A DNA stretch of 38,783 nt, from the NCBI GenBank assembly GCA_964508295.1, contig CAZDSQ010000011.1, forward strand, positions 1 to 38,783. The letters are read 5' to 3'. The position numbers were made by a program, and so were the translations under genes. The first letter of the stretch is position 1. Every line of letters starts with the position of its first letter. The DNA comes from SIG578 sp964508295. Lineage in GTDB: Bacteria > Bacillota > Clostridia > Oscillospirales > Ruminococcaceae. This document shows positions 14,224 to 22,830 of this stretch, in pieces. The notes under the pieces are model-generated. The model made no database searches, was not told the origin of the DNA, and saw only the letters and a program-made list of their open reading frames with translations.

Positions 14224-14994
14224 CTAAAGTTCAAAACCAATTTTTCGAGCAAAATCCGCCCATTTTTCAAACTCAAAGCAGAGGGTGTCTTTTCTGTGGC
14301 TGTCGCTTGACATAATGACCTTGCCGCCGCTACTGTAAATGCACCTTAAAATATCCTCGCAGGGATACGGGGTAGACCTATATCCTCTTGAAATAGCGCC
14401 TGTGTTTATTTCAAATGGCTTGCCGCTCTTTACAAGAGCCTTGACTGCCTTGGTGTAAGCCGCTACGTATCTCGGGTGCTTTTCGTCAAAAAGGCTGCCG
14501 TCCTCATTAAACTTGCGGATAAGGTCAAGGTGTCCTATTATATCAGCTCCCGTTTTCTCGACTACCTTGGCTTCCTCATCGTAATACCACTCGGCAAAGG
14601 AGTAAAAATCGCCGCCGAAGCTCCTATTTACAGCGTTGAGCAGTACCTCTTTTGTAAGATCGAGCGGAATGAACTCCTCACCGATTTTCACATAATGCAC
14701 CGAGCCGATTACATAGTCAAAGTCTTTATCGGCAGGCTCGCTGTAGATATCCTGCTCAATTCCGCAGAGTATTTTTATCTTATCCTTGTACTTTTCCTTA
14801 AGCCTTGCGACCTCTTTTTTATACTGTTCAATCGCCGCAGGATTATCGTAAACGTCAAGGTCGAACTCGGCAAAGGAATGCATAGAAAATCCGATAGTAT
14901 CCATACCCTTTTCTATGGCAGAAAGCACCATTTCCTCGGGGCTGTCCTTACCGTCACAGAAAGAGGTGTGGGTGTGAAAATCACTTAAGATCAT
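14224..14994 (-). CDS. hisK: histidinol-phosphatase, PHP family
   Basis: A 256-residue PHP-domain phosphatase that removes phosphate from histidinol phosphate. The metal-binding N-terminal FHTHTSFCDGKDSPEEM, the GIEQDIY region, IGHLDLIRKF and the late SSDSH motif are the usual PHP metal ligands. It is the last gene of the operon, with a 4-base overlap into hisIE. This fills the one his step that the IGPD-only HisB does not cover. HisJ is the alternative symbol for the same activity. Confidence 0.9.
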   Translation of the reverse strand: MILSDFHTHTSFCDGKDSPEEMVLSAIEKGMDTIGFSMHSFAEFDLDVYDNPAAIEQYKKEVARLKEKYKDKIKILCGIEQDIYSEPADKDFDYVIGSVHYVKIGEEFIPLDLTKEVLLNAVNRSFGGDFYSFAEWYYDEEAKVVEKTGADIIGHLDLIRKFNEDGSLFDEKHPRYVAAYTKAVKALVKSGKPFEINTGAISRGYRSTPYPCEDILRCIYSSGGKVIMSSDSHRKDTLCFEFEKWADFARKIGFEL

Positions 14995-15641
14995 TTTGTC
15001 ATTTTCTCCTGCTTTACCTTGTGGTCAATAACGTGACGGGAAGCGAGCTCAGCGTGAATATCCTCAAGCGAGATGCCCATTTCGATCATAAGCACCATAA
15101 CGTGATAGGTTAAATCGGCAATTTCGTAAATAGTTTCCTTTTTATCGTCAGCCTTTGCCGCGATGATAACCTCGGTGTTCTCCTCGCCGACTTTTTTGAG
15201 AATCTTATCTATTCCCTTTTCAAAAAGATAGGTTGTATAGGACCCTTCTTTTTTGTCCGTCTTTCTGCCGCGAATAAGCTCCATGAGCGCTTCAAGCGAA
15301 AAGACGGTGTTTTCATCACTCTCGTAAATTACGTTTTCAAAGCAGGACTGTGTTCCCAAGTGACAGGCAGGCCCGTCGGGCTTTACTGCAACCTTTAAGG
15401 CGTCCTTATCGCAGTCGGCAGTTATCGAAACGACGTGCTGGTAGTTTCCGCTGGTTTCACCTTTGAGCCAAAGCTCATTTCTTGAGCGGCTCCAGAAGCA
15501 AGTAAGCCCCTTTTCCATAGAAATTTTAAGGCTTTCCTTGTTCATATAAGCGAGGGTTAGTAGCTTATTTGAGTCCGCATCGACCACTACTGCGGGGATA
15601 AGACCGTTACTATCAAATTTAAGTTCATCAATGTTTATCAT
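14991..15641 (-). CDS. hisIE: bifunctional phosphoribosyl-AMP cyclohydrolase / phosphoribosyl-ATP pyrophosphatase
   Basis: A 216-residue fusion. Residues 1-105 are the cyclohydrolase, with TCFWSRSRNELW and the zinc and catalytic Cys-containing stretches DCDKDALK and GPACHLGTQSCF. Residues 115-210 are the pyrophosphatase, an all-helical MazG-like domain with GEENTEVIIAAK and YEIADLTYHVMVLM. It performs steps 2 and 3 of histidine synthesis. It overlaps hisK by 4 bases and follows hisF by 11. Confidence 0.95.
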   Translation of the reverse strand: MINIDELKFDSNGLIPAVVVDADSNKLLTLAYMNKESLKISMEKGLTCFWSRSRNELWLKGETSGNYQHVVSITADCDKDALKVAVKPDGPACHLGTQSCFENVIYESDENTVFSLEALMELIRGRKTDKKEGSYTTYLFEKGIDKILKKVGEENTEVIIAAKADDKKETIYEIADLTYHVMVLMIEMGISLEDIHAELASRHVIDHKVKQEKMTK

Positions 15642-15652
15642 AAGTATTCTCC

Positions 15653-16411
15653 TTAAAGCCTTACGGGAATGTTATTTTTCTCAAGCTCTTTTTTTAGGTC
15701 GCTTATCTTTACCTCACCGAAATGGAAGATAGAGGCGGCAAGCCCTGCGTCAACCTTGGGCAGCGCCTTAAAAAGTGTTGTAAAGTCGTCTATTTTGCCC
15801 GCTCCGCCCGAGGCAATAACGGGAACCGAAACCGCCGAGCAGACTGCATCGAGCATCTCTAAATCGAAGCCACCCTTAACTCCGTCGGTATCAATAGAAT
15901 TGACAACTATCTCGCCTGCGCCCTCTCCGACACATCTCTTTATCCACTCGATAGCCTCCATACCCGTGTTTTCCCTGCCGCCCTTTGCAAAGACGCGGAA
16001 AACTCCGTCCACCCTTTTTATATCAGCAGAAAGTACGACACACTGGTCGCCATAGCGTTTAGCCGCCTCTGAAACGAGGCTGGGATTTCTGATGGCTCCC
16101 GAGTTTACGCTGACCTTGTCTGCGCCGCATTTTAATACCCTGTCAAAATCATCGAGGGTGTTTATGCCGCCGCCGACGGTGAGCGGAATGAATATGGTTT
16201 TGGCAACCTCGGTTAAGATGTCGGTAAACAGCTCTCTACCCTCTGCCGAGGCGGTTATATCGTAAAAAACAAGCTCGTCTGCGCCGTTTTCGCTATAATA
16301 GGCGGCAAGCTCGACAGGGGAGGAAACGTCGTTAAGCCCCTCAAAATTTACCCCTTTGACCACCCTGCCGTTTTTAACGTCAAGGCAGGGAATTATTCTT
16401 TTGGTAATCAT
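15653..16411 (-). CDS. hisF: imidazole glycerol phosphate synthase, cyclase subunit
   Basis: A 252-residue (beta-alpha)8 barrel. CLDVKNGRVVKGVNF with the catalytic Asp, the phosphate-binding LTVGGGI and the later ASGGAG loop are diagnostic. It uses ammonia from HisH to close the imidazole ring, making IGP and AICAR. Overlaps the end of hisA by 4 bases. Confidence 0.97.
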   Translation of the reverse strand: MITKRIIPCLDVKNGRVVKGVNFEGLNDVSSPVELAAYYSENGADELVFYDITASAEGRELFTDILTEVAKTIFIPLTVGGGINTLDDFDRVLKCGADKVSVNSGAIRNPSLVSEAAKRYGDQCVVLSADIKRVDGVFRVFAKGGRENTGMEAIEWIKRCVGEGAGEIVVNSIDTDGVKGGFDLEMLDAVCSAVSVPVIASGGAGKIDDFTTLFKALPKVDAGLAASIFHFGEVKISDLKKELEKNNIPVRL

Positions 16412-17121
16412 TTTGCCTCCTCTATGGCCTCTTTGAGATCTATTGCGCCGACGTAATAGGCCTTGCCTATAATTGCGCCGTAAAGCTTCTGCTTTGCAAG
16501 CCTTTTAACATCGTCGATAGACGAAACTCCGCCCGATGCGATTATATCAAGGCTGAATTTTTCTGACATTTCTTTATAAAGCGCGTGGTTTGTGCCCTGC
16601 ATGGCGCCGTCCTTTGAAATGTCGGTGCAGATAACGGTTTTTACGCCGAGCTTTTCAAGCTTTTTGCAAAACTCCATAGCGTCAAGCTCGCTTTTTTCAA
16701 GCCAGCCGTGGATGGCAACCTTGCCGTCCTTAATATCAACGCCGACAGCGATCCGCCCGCCGTATTTTTCGACTGCCTCTTTTAAAAACGCCTCGTCCTT
16801 TACAGCAGCAGTGCCGAGTATTACTCTGTCAATGCCTGCATCAAGGTATTTTGAAACGGTTTCCACATCTCTTATTCCGCCGCCGACCTCGGTAAAAAGT
16901 GAGGTCTCAAGAGCGATTTTTTTAACGGTTTCGATGTTGGGGGTCTCGCCGCTTTTTGCACCCTCAAGGTCTACCATATGAATACAGGTGGCGCCCGCGC
17001 TCTCAAAGTCACGTGCAACTTCTATGGGGTTTTCGCTATAGACCGTCATCTGAGTATAGTCGCCTTTAAAAAGGCGCACCGCCTTGCCCTCAAACAAATC
17101 TATTGCCGGGAAGATAAGCAT
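16408..17121 (-). CDS. hisA: ProFAR isomerase
   Basis: A (beta-alpha)8 barrel of 237 residues that carries out the Amadori rearrangement of ProFAR. FPAIDLFEGKAVRL holds the first catalytic Asp, CTDISKDGAMQG the second, and the EVGGGIR and ASGGVS loops bind phosphate. I use the ATG at 17121, with AAAGGAG 8 bases upstream. A TTG reading from 17142 would add seven residues that are not part of the family. The gene begins two bases past the hisH stop. Confidence 0.95.
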   Translation of the reverse strand: MLIFPAIDLFEGKAVRLFKGDYTQMTVYSENPIEVARDFESAGATCIHMVDLEGAKSGETPNIETVKKIALETSLFTEVGGGIRDVETVSKYLDAGIDRVILGTAAVKDEAFLKEAVEKYGGRIAVGVDIKDGKVAIHGWLEKSELDAMEFCKKLEKLGVKTVICTDISKDGAMQGTNHALYKEMSEKFSLDIIASGGVSSIDDVKRLAKQKLYGAIIGKAYYVGAIDLKEAIEEAK

Positions 17122-17123
17122 TT

Positions 17124-17738
17124 TTAATTCTCCTTTTCGCAAAAAGCGCGCAAAATATTAAGCCCGACCTTGCCGCTTTTCTCGGGGTGAAACTGGCAAC
17201 CGAAAACGTTGCCCTTTGCTACCGCCGCAGTAAGCGGCGCACCGTACTCAGAGGTTGCGATAACGCTCTCCTCGCAGTTTGTAGCATAGAACGAGTGAAC
17301 AAAATAAACGTGGTCGCCGTTATTTATATACTTAAACAAAGGGTTTTCTTTTGTAAAGTCAAGGGCGTTCCAGCCAATGTGGGGAATCTTAAGGTCAGCG
17401 GGTATAGCGTCTGAAATGGGGCGAATTTCGCCCGAGATGAGCCCAAGCCCCTCGTGCTCGCCGTACTCAAAGCTTTTATCCAAAAGCAGCTGCATTCCAA
17501 GGCAGATGCCGAGTAGGTGCTTACCCTCTTTTGTCTGCTGTTTTATAAAATCGGCAAGGCCGCTTTTCTGAAGCTTTTTTGCGGCATCACCGAATGCGCC
17601 GACGCCGGGTAGGATAATTCTGTCCGCCGAGGCAAGCACCTCTTTATCGTCGGTCACGACCGATTTTACCCCCAGAAAATCAAGGGAGCTTTTTAAGGAA
17701 AAGAGGTTTCCCACGCCGTAATCTATAATGGCAACCAT
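17124..17738 (-). CDS. hisH: imidazole glycerol phosphate synthase, glutaminase subunit
   Basis: A 204-residue class I glutamine amidotransferase. IIDYGVGNLFSL, the nucleophile Cys in GICLGMQLL and the C-terminal QFHPEKSG triad are intact. It supplies ammonia to HisF. The start overlaps the hisB stop by one base. Confidence 0.97.
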   Translation of the reverse strand: MVAIIDYGVGNLFSLKSSLDFLGVKSVVTDDKEVLASADRIILPGVGAFGDAAKKLQKSGLADFIKQQTKEGKHLLGICLGMQLLLDKSFEYGEHEGLGLISGEIRPISDAIPADLKIPHIGWNALDFTKENPLFKYINNGDHVYFVHSFYATNCEESVIATSEYGAPLTAAVAKGNVFGCQFHPEKSGKVGLNILRAFCEKEN

Positions 17739-18325
17739 TAGAGAACTCCCTTCGTTGAGGGTATCTCATTTTCAAAGCCCTCTTCAATGGCGCAGGCCGC
17801 TTTTATAGCTCTTGCCGCCGCCTTAAACGAGCCTTCTATTATGTGATGCGAGTTACTTCCCGCAAGCTGCTTTAAATGTAGGGTGCAGGCGGAATTTCGC
17901 ACAAATGCAAGCCAGAACTCCTCGTTAAGCTCGGTGTCAAAGGTTCCTATCTGCTCGGCAGGTATTTTTTCGTCAAAGCCGAGATATTCTCTGCCCGAAA
18001 AGTCTATTGCCGCAAGGATAAGAGTCTCGTCCATAGGGATAGCGGCAGAGCCATAACGGCAGATGCCCTTTTTATCACCAAGAGCCTCTTTAAAGGCCAT
18101 ACCAAGACAGATGCCGATGTCCTCAACTGTGTGGTGGTCATCGACCTGAGTGTCTCCCTTGCAGGTGACCTCTAAATCAAACCTGCCGTGCTTTGCAAAA
18201 AGGGTGAGCATATGGTCAAGAAATCCGCAACCGCTGTCAATGGTGCTGTTTCCCTTTCCGTCAACATTGAGCTTAAGCTTTATATCGGTCTCCGCGGTTT
18301 TGCGGTTTATCTCTGCTACTCTCAT
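17738..18325 (-). CDS. hisB: imidazoleglycerol-phosphate dehydratase
   Basis: A 195-residue monofunctional IGPD. The manganese-binding motifs GFLDHMLTLFAKHG, DDHHTVEDIG and, later, SNSHHIIE are intact. There is no HAD phosphatase domain, so the phosphatase step is done by hisK. Overlaps hisC by 4 bases. Confidence 0.97.
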   Translation of the reverse strand: MRVAEINRKTAETDIKLKLNVDGKGNSTIDSGCGFLDHMLTLFAKHGRFDLEVTCKGDTQVDDHHTVEDIGICLGMAFKEALGDKKGICRYGSAAIPMDETLILAAIDFSGREYLGFDEKIPAEQIGTFDTELNEEFWLAFVRNSACTLHLKQLAGSNSHHIIEGSFKAAARAIKAACAIEEGFENEIPSTKGVL

Positions 18326-19386
18326 TTTGTTTCCTCCAAAATTTCTTTTAAGGCAGAAAGCAGTGTTTTAAGCTGCTCTTGTGTTCCTATGGTAATTCTG
18401 AGATAGGGCGAGATGCGCTCCTTTTCAAACTGGCGTACCAAAATCCCCTTTTCCTTGAGTTTCAAATAGGTTTCCCTGCCGCCAAGGCGCTCATTTTTTG
18501 CAAAAACAAAGTTTGCAAGCGATGGAAGAGTTTCATATCCAAGCTTTTCAAGCTCAAAAACAAACCACTCGCGGTTTTCGGCAATCTTTTTGCAGTTATC
18601 TTTAGTGTACTCCTCGTCGCAAAGCACGCCGTAGCCTGCCGCTAAGGTCATAGAATTTACGTTATAGGGGTTTGTGGAATATCTGATGGTATTAAGGTCA
18701 GAAATTACAGCTTCACTCGCTATGCCGAAGCCGAGCCTTGCGCCCGCCATCGAGCGAGATTTTGAAAAGGTCTGTGTAACCAAAAGGTTGTCAAACTCTT
18801 TTACAAGCTGTACTGCACTCTCGGCACCAAAATCAACGTAAGCCTCGTCGATAACAACTATGTTATCAGGGTTGTTTTTAAGAATTTCGGCAACTTGATT
18901 TTTGGAAAGCGCCATACCCGTCGGGGCGTTGGGATTTGCGATAAAAATGGTCTTGCCGAGGTTAAAATAGTCGGTTATATCAATCGAGAAATCCTCTTTT
19001 AAGGGGATAAGCTCATACGGAACGTTGTTAACGTCGGCAAAAACGGGATAAAAGCCATAGGTTATATCAGCAAATGCGGCGGGGGTATTCTCGTCGCAAT
19101 AGGCCATAAAGGCAAAGTTAAGAATCTCGTCCGAGCCGTTTGTTGCGATAACCTGAGTCGGCTTAACACCAAAGGTTTCTGCAAGCTTGTCCCTGAGCAT
19201 CTTACACTCGGGGTCGCTGTAAAGCTGAAGCTTTTTTGCCGCCTCAGCCGCTATTTCCTGCGCCTTTAATGAGGGCGGAAAGGGAGATTCGTTTGTGTTA
19301 AGCTTTACGTACTGCATATCCTTGGGCTGCTCCCCAGGGGTATACGGCACAAGCTTTTTGTATTTTGCGCTTAAAAATCTGCTCAT
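18322..19386 (-). CDS. hisC: histidinol-phosphate aminotransferase
   Basis: A 354-residue class I/II PLP aminotransferase. NTNESPFPPS at the start, NPNAPTG, the VVIDEAYVDF stretch, the PLP lysine in TFSKSRSMAGARLG, and a late Arg all match HisC. It makes histidinol phosphate from imidazole acetol phosphate. Overlaps hisD by 4 bases. Confidence 0.95.
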   Translation of the reverse strand: MSRFLSAKYKKLVPYTPGEQPKDMQYVKLNTNESPFPPSLKAQEIAAEAAKKLQLYSDPECKMLRDKLAETFGVKPTQVIATNGSDEILNFAFMAYCDENTPAAFADITYGFYPVFADVNNVPYELIPLKEDFSIDITDYFNLGKTIFIANPNAPTGMALSKNQVAEILKNNPDNIVVIDEAYVDFGAESAVQLVKEFDNLLVTQTFSKSRSMAGARLGFGIASEAVISDLNTIRYSTNPYNVNSMTLAAGYGVLCDEEYTKDNCKKIAENREWFVFELEKLGYETLPSLANFVFAKNERLGGRETYLKLKEKGILVRQFEKERISPYLRITIGTQEQLKTLLSALKEILEETK

Positions 19387-20663
19387 TTTTCCTCCTCAAA
19401 GCGAATAGTGGCACTTTTTGCATGCGCCGTAAGTCCCTCTTTTGTTGCAAATAAGGCAACCTCGTCGGCCACTTCCTTAAGAGCATCGCGGCTATAATAG
19501 GTAAACTGTGTTTTCTTTACAAAGTCGTCAACCGAGAGCGGACTTGAAAATTTTGCAGTTCCGCTGGTTGGCAGAGTATGGTTGGGACCTGCGTAGTAAT
19601 CACCCAGCGCCTCGGGGCAGTTTCTGCCCATAAATATCGAGCCCGCGTGGCGAATTTTATCGAGGTACTTAAACGGCTCGTCAACGCAAAGCTCCAGATG
19701 CTCGGGAGCTATCTCGTTGGCAATTTCTATAACTTTTATAAGGCCTGCGGCGACTATAATTTTGCCGTTATTGTCAATAGACTTTCTTGCAATTTCAGCT
19801 CGCTCTAAAAGCGGAATTTGTCTTTCAAGCTCACTCGACACGGCATTTGCAAGCTCAATAGAATCGGTTACCAAAACGGCACTTGCATTAACGTCGTGCT
19901 CAGCCTGCGAGAGCAGATCTGCGGCAACGCACTTAGCATCCGAAGCCCCGTCTGCAACAACCAAAATTTCGCTCGGGCCTGCAATCATATCTATCGAAAC
20001 CTGACCGAAAACCTGCCTTTTTGCCTCGGCAACAAAGGCATTTCCGGGGCCGACTATCTTATCGACCTTGGGGATACTTTCTGTTCCATAGGCTAGAGCG
20101 GCAATGGCCTGCGCTCCGCCAACCTTGAATATCTTATCAACGCCTGCAACAGATGCCGCCGCCAGAATAGCGGGGTTAATCTTGCCGTTTTTGCTCGGCG
20201 GGGTTACCATAACGACCTCTGGGCAGCCCGCAATCTTTGCAGGAATGGCATCCATCAAAACGGTGGAAGGGTATGCCGCAGTTCCGCCCGGAACGTAAAG
20301 ACCCGCTCTGTCAACAGGGGTAATCTTCTGACCGATGACGATGCCGTTTTCTTTCTCTATTGAAAAGCCCTCGCGCACCTGCATTTTGTGAAAGGTGCGG
20401 ATATTTTCGGCGGCTTTTTTAAGTATCTCCAAAAACTTTGGTTCTACGGCCGCCACCGCCTCGTCAATTTCCTCTTTGGAAACCTGCAGAGTTTTAAGCT
20501 CTGCGCCGTCAAACTTTTTGCAGTAGTCAAGAACAGCGCTGTCGCCGTTTTCCCTGACGTTTTTTATAATATCGGAAACTATATCCTCAACGCTTGTCTG
20601 AGGAACGAAGCGGGAGAAGATTTCGTCGTTTGAAACCTCGCCGTATTTTAAAATTTTAATCAT
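19383..20663 (-). CDS. hisD: histidinol dehydrogenase
   Basis: A 426-residue zinc-dependent enzyme that oxidises histidinol to histidine in two NAD steps. VGPGNAFVAEAKRQVFG, IAGPSEILVVAD, AEHDVNASA and GPNHTLPTSG are conserved active-site segments. Overlaps the end of hisG by 8 bases. Confidence 0.97.
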   Translation of the reverse strand: MIKILKYGEVSNDEIFSRFVPQTSVEDIVSDIIKNVRENGDSAVLDYCKKFDGAELKTLQVSKEEIDEAVAAVEPKFLEILKKAAENIRTFHKMQVREGFSIEKENGIVIGQKITPVDRAGLYVPGGTAAYPSTVLMDAIPAKIAGCPEVVMVTPPSKNGKINPAILAAASVAGVDKIFKVGGAQAIAALAYGTESIPKVDKIVGPGNAFVAEAKRQVFGQVSIDMIAGPSEILVVADGASDAKCVAADLLSQAEHDVNASAVLVTDSIELANAVSSELERQIPLLERAEIARKSIDNNGKIIVAAGLIKVIEIANEIAPEHLELCVDEPFKYLDKIRHAGSIFMGRNCPEALGDYYAGPNHTLPTSGTAKFSSPLSVDDFVKKTQFTYYSRDALKEVADEVALFATKEGLTAHAKSATIRFEEEK

Positions 20664-21294
20664 TTTTATCCTCCGTCTGCTCTGACAGACCCTTTACAAT
20701 TCTCTCGATAGGCTCGCTCTTGAACTTAAAGTTTGCCTTGTTCGCAATAAGCCTTGCGCTGATGGGAACAACGTCCTCAATAACCTCGAGATTATTCTCT
20801 TTGAGAGTAGTTCCCGTTTCGACTATATCGACAATTACATCGGAAAGGTTTAAAATCGGCGCAATTTCGATAGAGCCGTTTAGGTGAATTATATCAATAT
20901 CCCTGCCCTGTGCGGCATAGTGATTTTTTGCGATATTTGCAAACTTTGTTGCAACTCTAAGAGTTTTTCTTGTATCGTCGCGAAAGCCTTTTTTTGCCGC
21001 GACTGCCATTTTACAGATGCCGATACTTAAGTCAAAAAGCTCGTAAACGTCGGGCTGGTATTCAAGCAAAATATCCTTACCTGCAACGCCGATATCAGCC
21101 GCGCCGCGCTCTACATAAATAGCAACGTCCGACGGCTTTACCCAGAAATAGCGAACGCCTACCTTTTCATTTTCAAAGATAAGCTTACGGCTGTTTTCCT
21201 TAATCGACGGGCATTCAAAGCCCGCCTTTTCAAACATCGCGTAAACCTTTTCGCCAAGCCTTCCTTTAGGCAGGGCAACATTTAACATATCCAA
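20656..21294 (-). CDS. hisG: ATP phosphoribosyltransferase, short form
   Basis: A 212-residue HisG of the short type that lacks the C-terminal regulatory domain and needs HisZ. ALPKGRLGEKV, the GAADIGVAGKDIL segment and DIVETGTTLKEN are typical. It commits ATP and PRPP to histidine. The start is probably the TTG at 21294, six bases after GGAGGG. An ATG at 21288 is the alternative and is 12 bases from the same site. Confidence 0.95.
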   Translation of the reverse strand: MDMLNVALPKGRLGEKVYAMFEKAGFECPSIKENSRKLIFENEKVGVRYFWVKPSDVAIYVERGAADIGVAGKDILLEYQPDVYELFDLSIGICKMAVAAKKGFRDDTRKTLRVATKFANIAKNHYAAQGRDIDIIHLNGSIEIAPILNLSDVIVDIVETGTTLKENNLEVIEDVVPISARLIANKANFKFKSEPIERIVKGLSEQTEDKND

Positions 21295-21309
21295 TTTTTG
21301 CCCTCCTTT

Positions 21310-22401
21310 TTAGGCAAGAGTTATCTTTTCTCTGTATCTTAATTTTTCGGGTATGCTCTTTACCGCGAGAACGGTTTTGCCCTCTCCCGAAATTTTGCGC
21401 ACTAACTGTCCGACCTCGTCGGCAGAGGTGTTCTGGCTGTAAACAACGACTGTATCAACGTCAAAATCCTCAGCATTATCAGAAAGCGGGGAGAGCATAT
21501 CAAGATAGACCGCAAAGCCTATCGCTCCTGCTTTTTTGTTCATTCTCTGCATAAGGTTGTCGTACTGGCCGCCCGAAAGCACGCCGTCAGACACGCCGCT
21601 CACAAAACCCTTAAATACAATTCCGTTATAATACTTCATATCGTTTATAACCGAGAAATCTATGCTTATAATATCACCATAGCCGTTTTTCTCGGCCTGC
21701 TCGGTAACGAGCGAAAGGGTGCTAAGAGCGTCCTTTGAAACATAATCTCCTACAAGCTCGCAAAGCGCAGGAAGCACCTTTTTAGGCGAGCCGTGTATAG
21801 AGATAAGCTTTTTAAGAATGTCAATTTTATCATCAGAAACGCCGCAGCTTTTGCAAAGAGCGCTCGCCTCATGAACGTTCTTTTCGCCAAAGGCGCGAAG
21901 TATCTCCTTTTTATTCTCAGCATCTATTCCAAAGGCGTGGGCAAGCTCTGAAACTATTCCGATATGCGAAACGTCCAGCACGCAGTTGTCCGAAACGCTT
22001 TTAAGGCTGGCGGCGGCAAGGGAAACCACCTCGCAGATGCAGTAAGAGTCAACATCTCCGATGCACTCAAGGCCAAGCTGCCTTATCTCCTTATAGGCGT
22101 GGGTCGGGCCCGATACTCTGTAAACATTCTCGTCGTAATAAACCTTTTTGATACCCTCTCCCGTTTTGCTGTTTTTTATGATGGAAAGGGTAACGTCAGG
22201 CTTTAGCGCCATAAGCTTGCCGTTTGTGTCGGTAAAGGTTATAACGCTGTCTGAAATGAGAAAGTCTTTATTACGGACATACAGATCGTACTGCTCAAAC
22301 TTGCTCATTTTATATTGGGAATAGCCGTATTTTCGGTAAAGCGAGCCGAGCCGCAGAGCCGAAAGCTCCTCCCCTTCAAACACAAGGTTTTTGATCTCCA
22401 T
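21310..22401 (-). CDS. hisZ: ATP phosphoribosyltransferase regulatory subunit
   Basis: A 363-residue class II histidyl-tRNA-synthetase-like protein that pairs with short HisG. LKPDVTLSIIKN and YDENVYRVSG are motif-like segments, and SGGQYDNLM is the HisRS-like signature. Compared with a tRNA synthetase the anticodon-binding domain is reduced and diverged, as expected for HisZ. It starts directly after the yerC stop. Confidence 0.92.
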   Translation of the reverse strand: MEIKNLVFEGEELSALRLGSLYRKYGYSQYKMSKFEQYDLYVRNKDFLISDSVITFTDTNGKLMALKPDVTLSIIKNSKTGEGIKKVYYDENVYRVSGPTHAYKEIRQLGLECIGDVDSYCICEVVSLAAASLKSVSDNCVLDVSHIGIVSELAHAFGIDAENKKEILRAFGEKNVHEASALCKSCGVSDDKIDILKKLISIHGSPKKVLPALCELVGDYVSKDALSTLSLVTEQAEKNGYGDIISIDFSVINDMKYYNGIVFKGFVSGVSDGVLSGGQYDNLMQRMNKKAGAIGFAVYLDMLSPLSDNAEDFDVDTVVVYSQNTSADEVGQLVRKISGEGKTVLAVKSIPEKLRYREKITLA

Positions 22402-22402
22402 T

Positions 22403-22696
22403 TTAATCCTCCGACTCCCCGAGCTTCTCGATAGCTAAGCGGTAGCCGCCGCTACCATATTCAAGGCACTTGTTGACACGGCTTATAGTAGCGGTACTTA
22501 CGCCCGTTTGCTTGGTTATCTCAAGATAGTTTTTATTCTGGCTAAGTAATCTGGCAACCTCTAATCTCTGGGAAATGTCAATAATTTCCTTTATAGTACA
22601 AAGGTCCTCCATAAGAGCATAGCACTCCTCTTCGGTTGTAACCCTTGCCAGCGCCTTGATAAGTCTATCGGTAGCCTCTGTATGCCAATTATTCAT
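22403..22696 (-). CDS. hisR: TrpR-family his-operon repressor (YerC/HisR)
   Basis: A 97-residue protein of the YerC/YecD family, related to TrpR. The helix-turn-helix is LEITKQTGVSTATISRVNKC (about 54-73). This family has been proposed as the histidine-responsive HisR repressor in Gram-positive bacteria. I use the ATG at 22696 with an AGAGGTG site. A longer reading to 22735 would overlap the promoter. It is the first gene of the his operon, so it is probably autoregulated. The palindrome at 22735-22750 is its likely operator. Confidence 0.85.
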   Translation of the reverse strand: MNNWHTEATDRLIKALARVTTEEECYALMEDLCTIKEIIDISQRLEVARLLSQNKNYLEITKQTGVSTATISRVNKCLEYGSGGYRLAIEKLGESED

Positions 22697-22725
22697 AACT
22701 GCACCTCTTTGCATTATTTGTATAG

Positions 22726-22754
22726 ATTTTACCACTTTAGCGTGTTAAAGTCAA
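22726..22754 (-). promoter_or_regulatory. sigma-A promoter of the his operon
   Basis: TTGACT (22749-22754), a 17-base spacer and TAAAAT (22726-22731) on the minus strand. The spacer is occupied by the palindrome listed separately. Confidence 0.82.
22735..22750. promoter_or_regulatory. candidate HisR operator in the promoter spacer
   Basis: CTTTA-6-TAAAG with perfect five-base arms fills the -35/-10 spacer of the his promoter, where a repressor would exclude RNA polymerase. The gene transcribed first is the TrpR-family regulator, so this is the natural site for it. Confidence 0.65.
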
Positions 22755-22779
22755 TAGTAATATCATTATTTTTTACATT

Positions 22780-22793
22780 AAAACGGCCGTTTT
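22780..22793. promoter_or_regulatory. perfect 14-bp palindrome in the his/yitT divergent region
   Basis: AAAACGGCCGTTTT is self-complementary and lies 38-51 bases before the YitT-family start codon and 26-39 bases upstream of the his -35. It could be an operator or part of the plus-strand promoter. No clear -35/-10 pair for the plus-strand gene was found. Confidence 0.35.
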
Positions 22794-22830
22794 TTGCAAT
22801 ACTATATGTAACCTAAAGGAAGGTGAAAAA

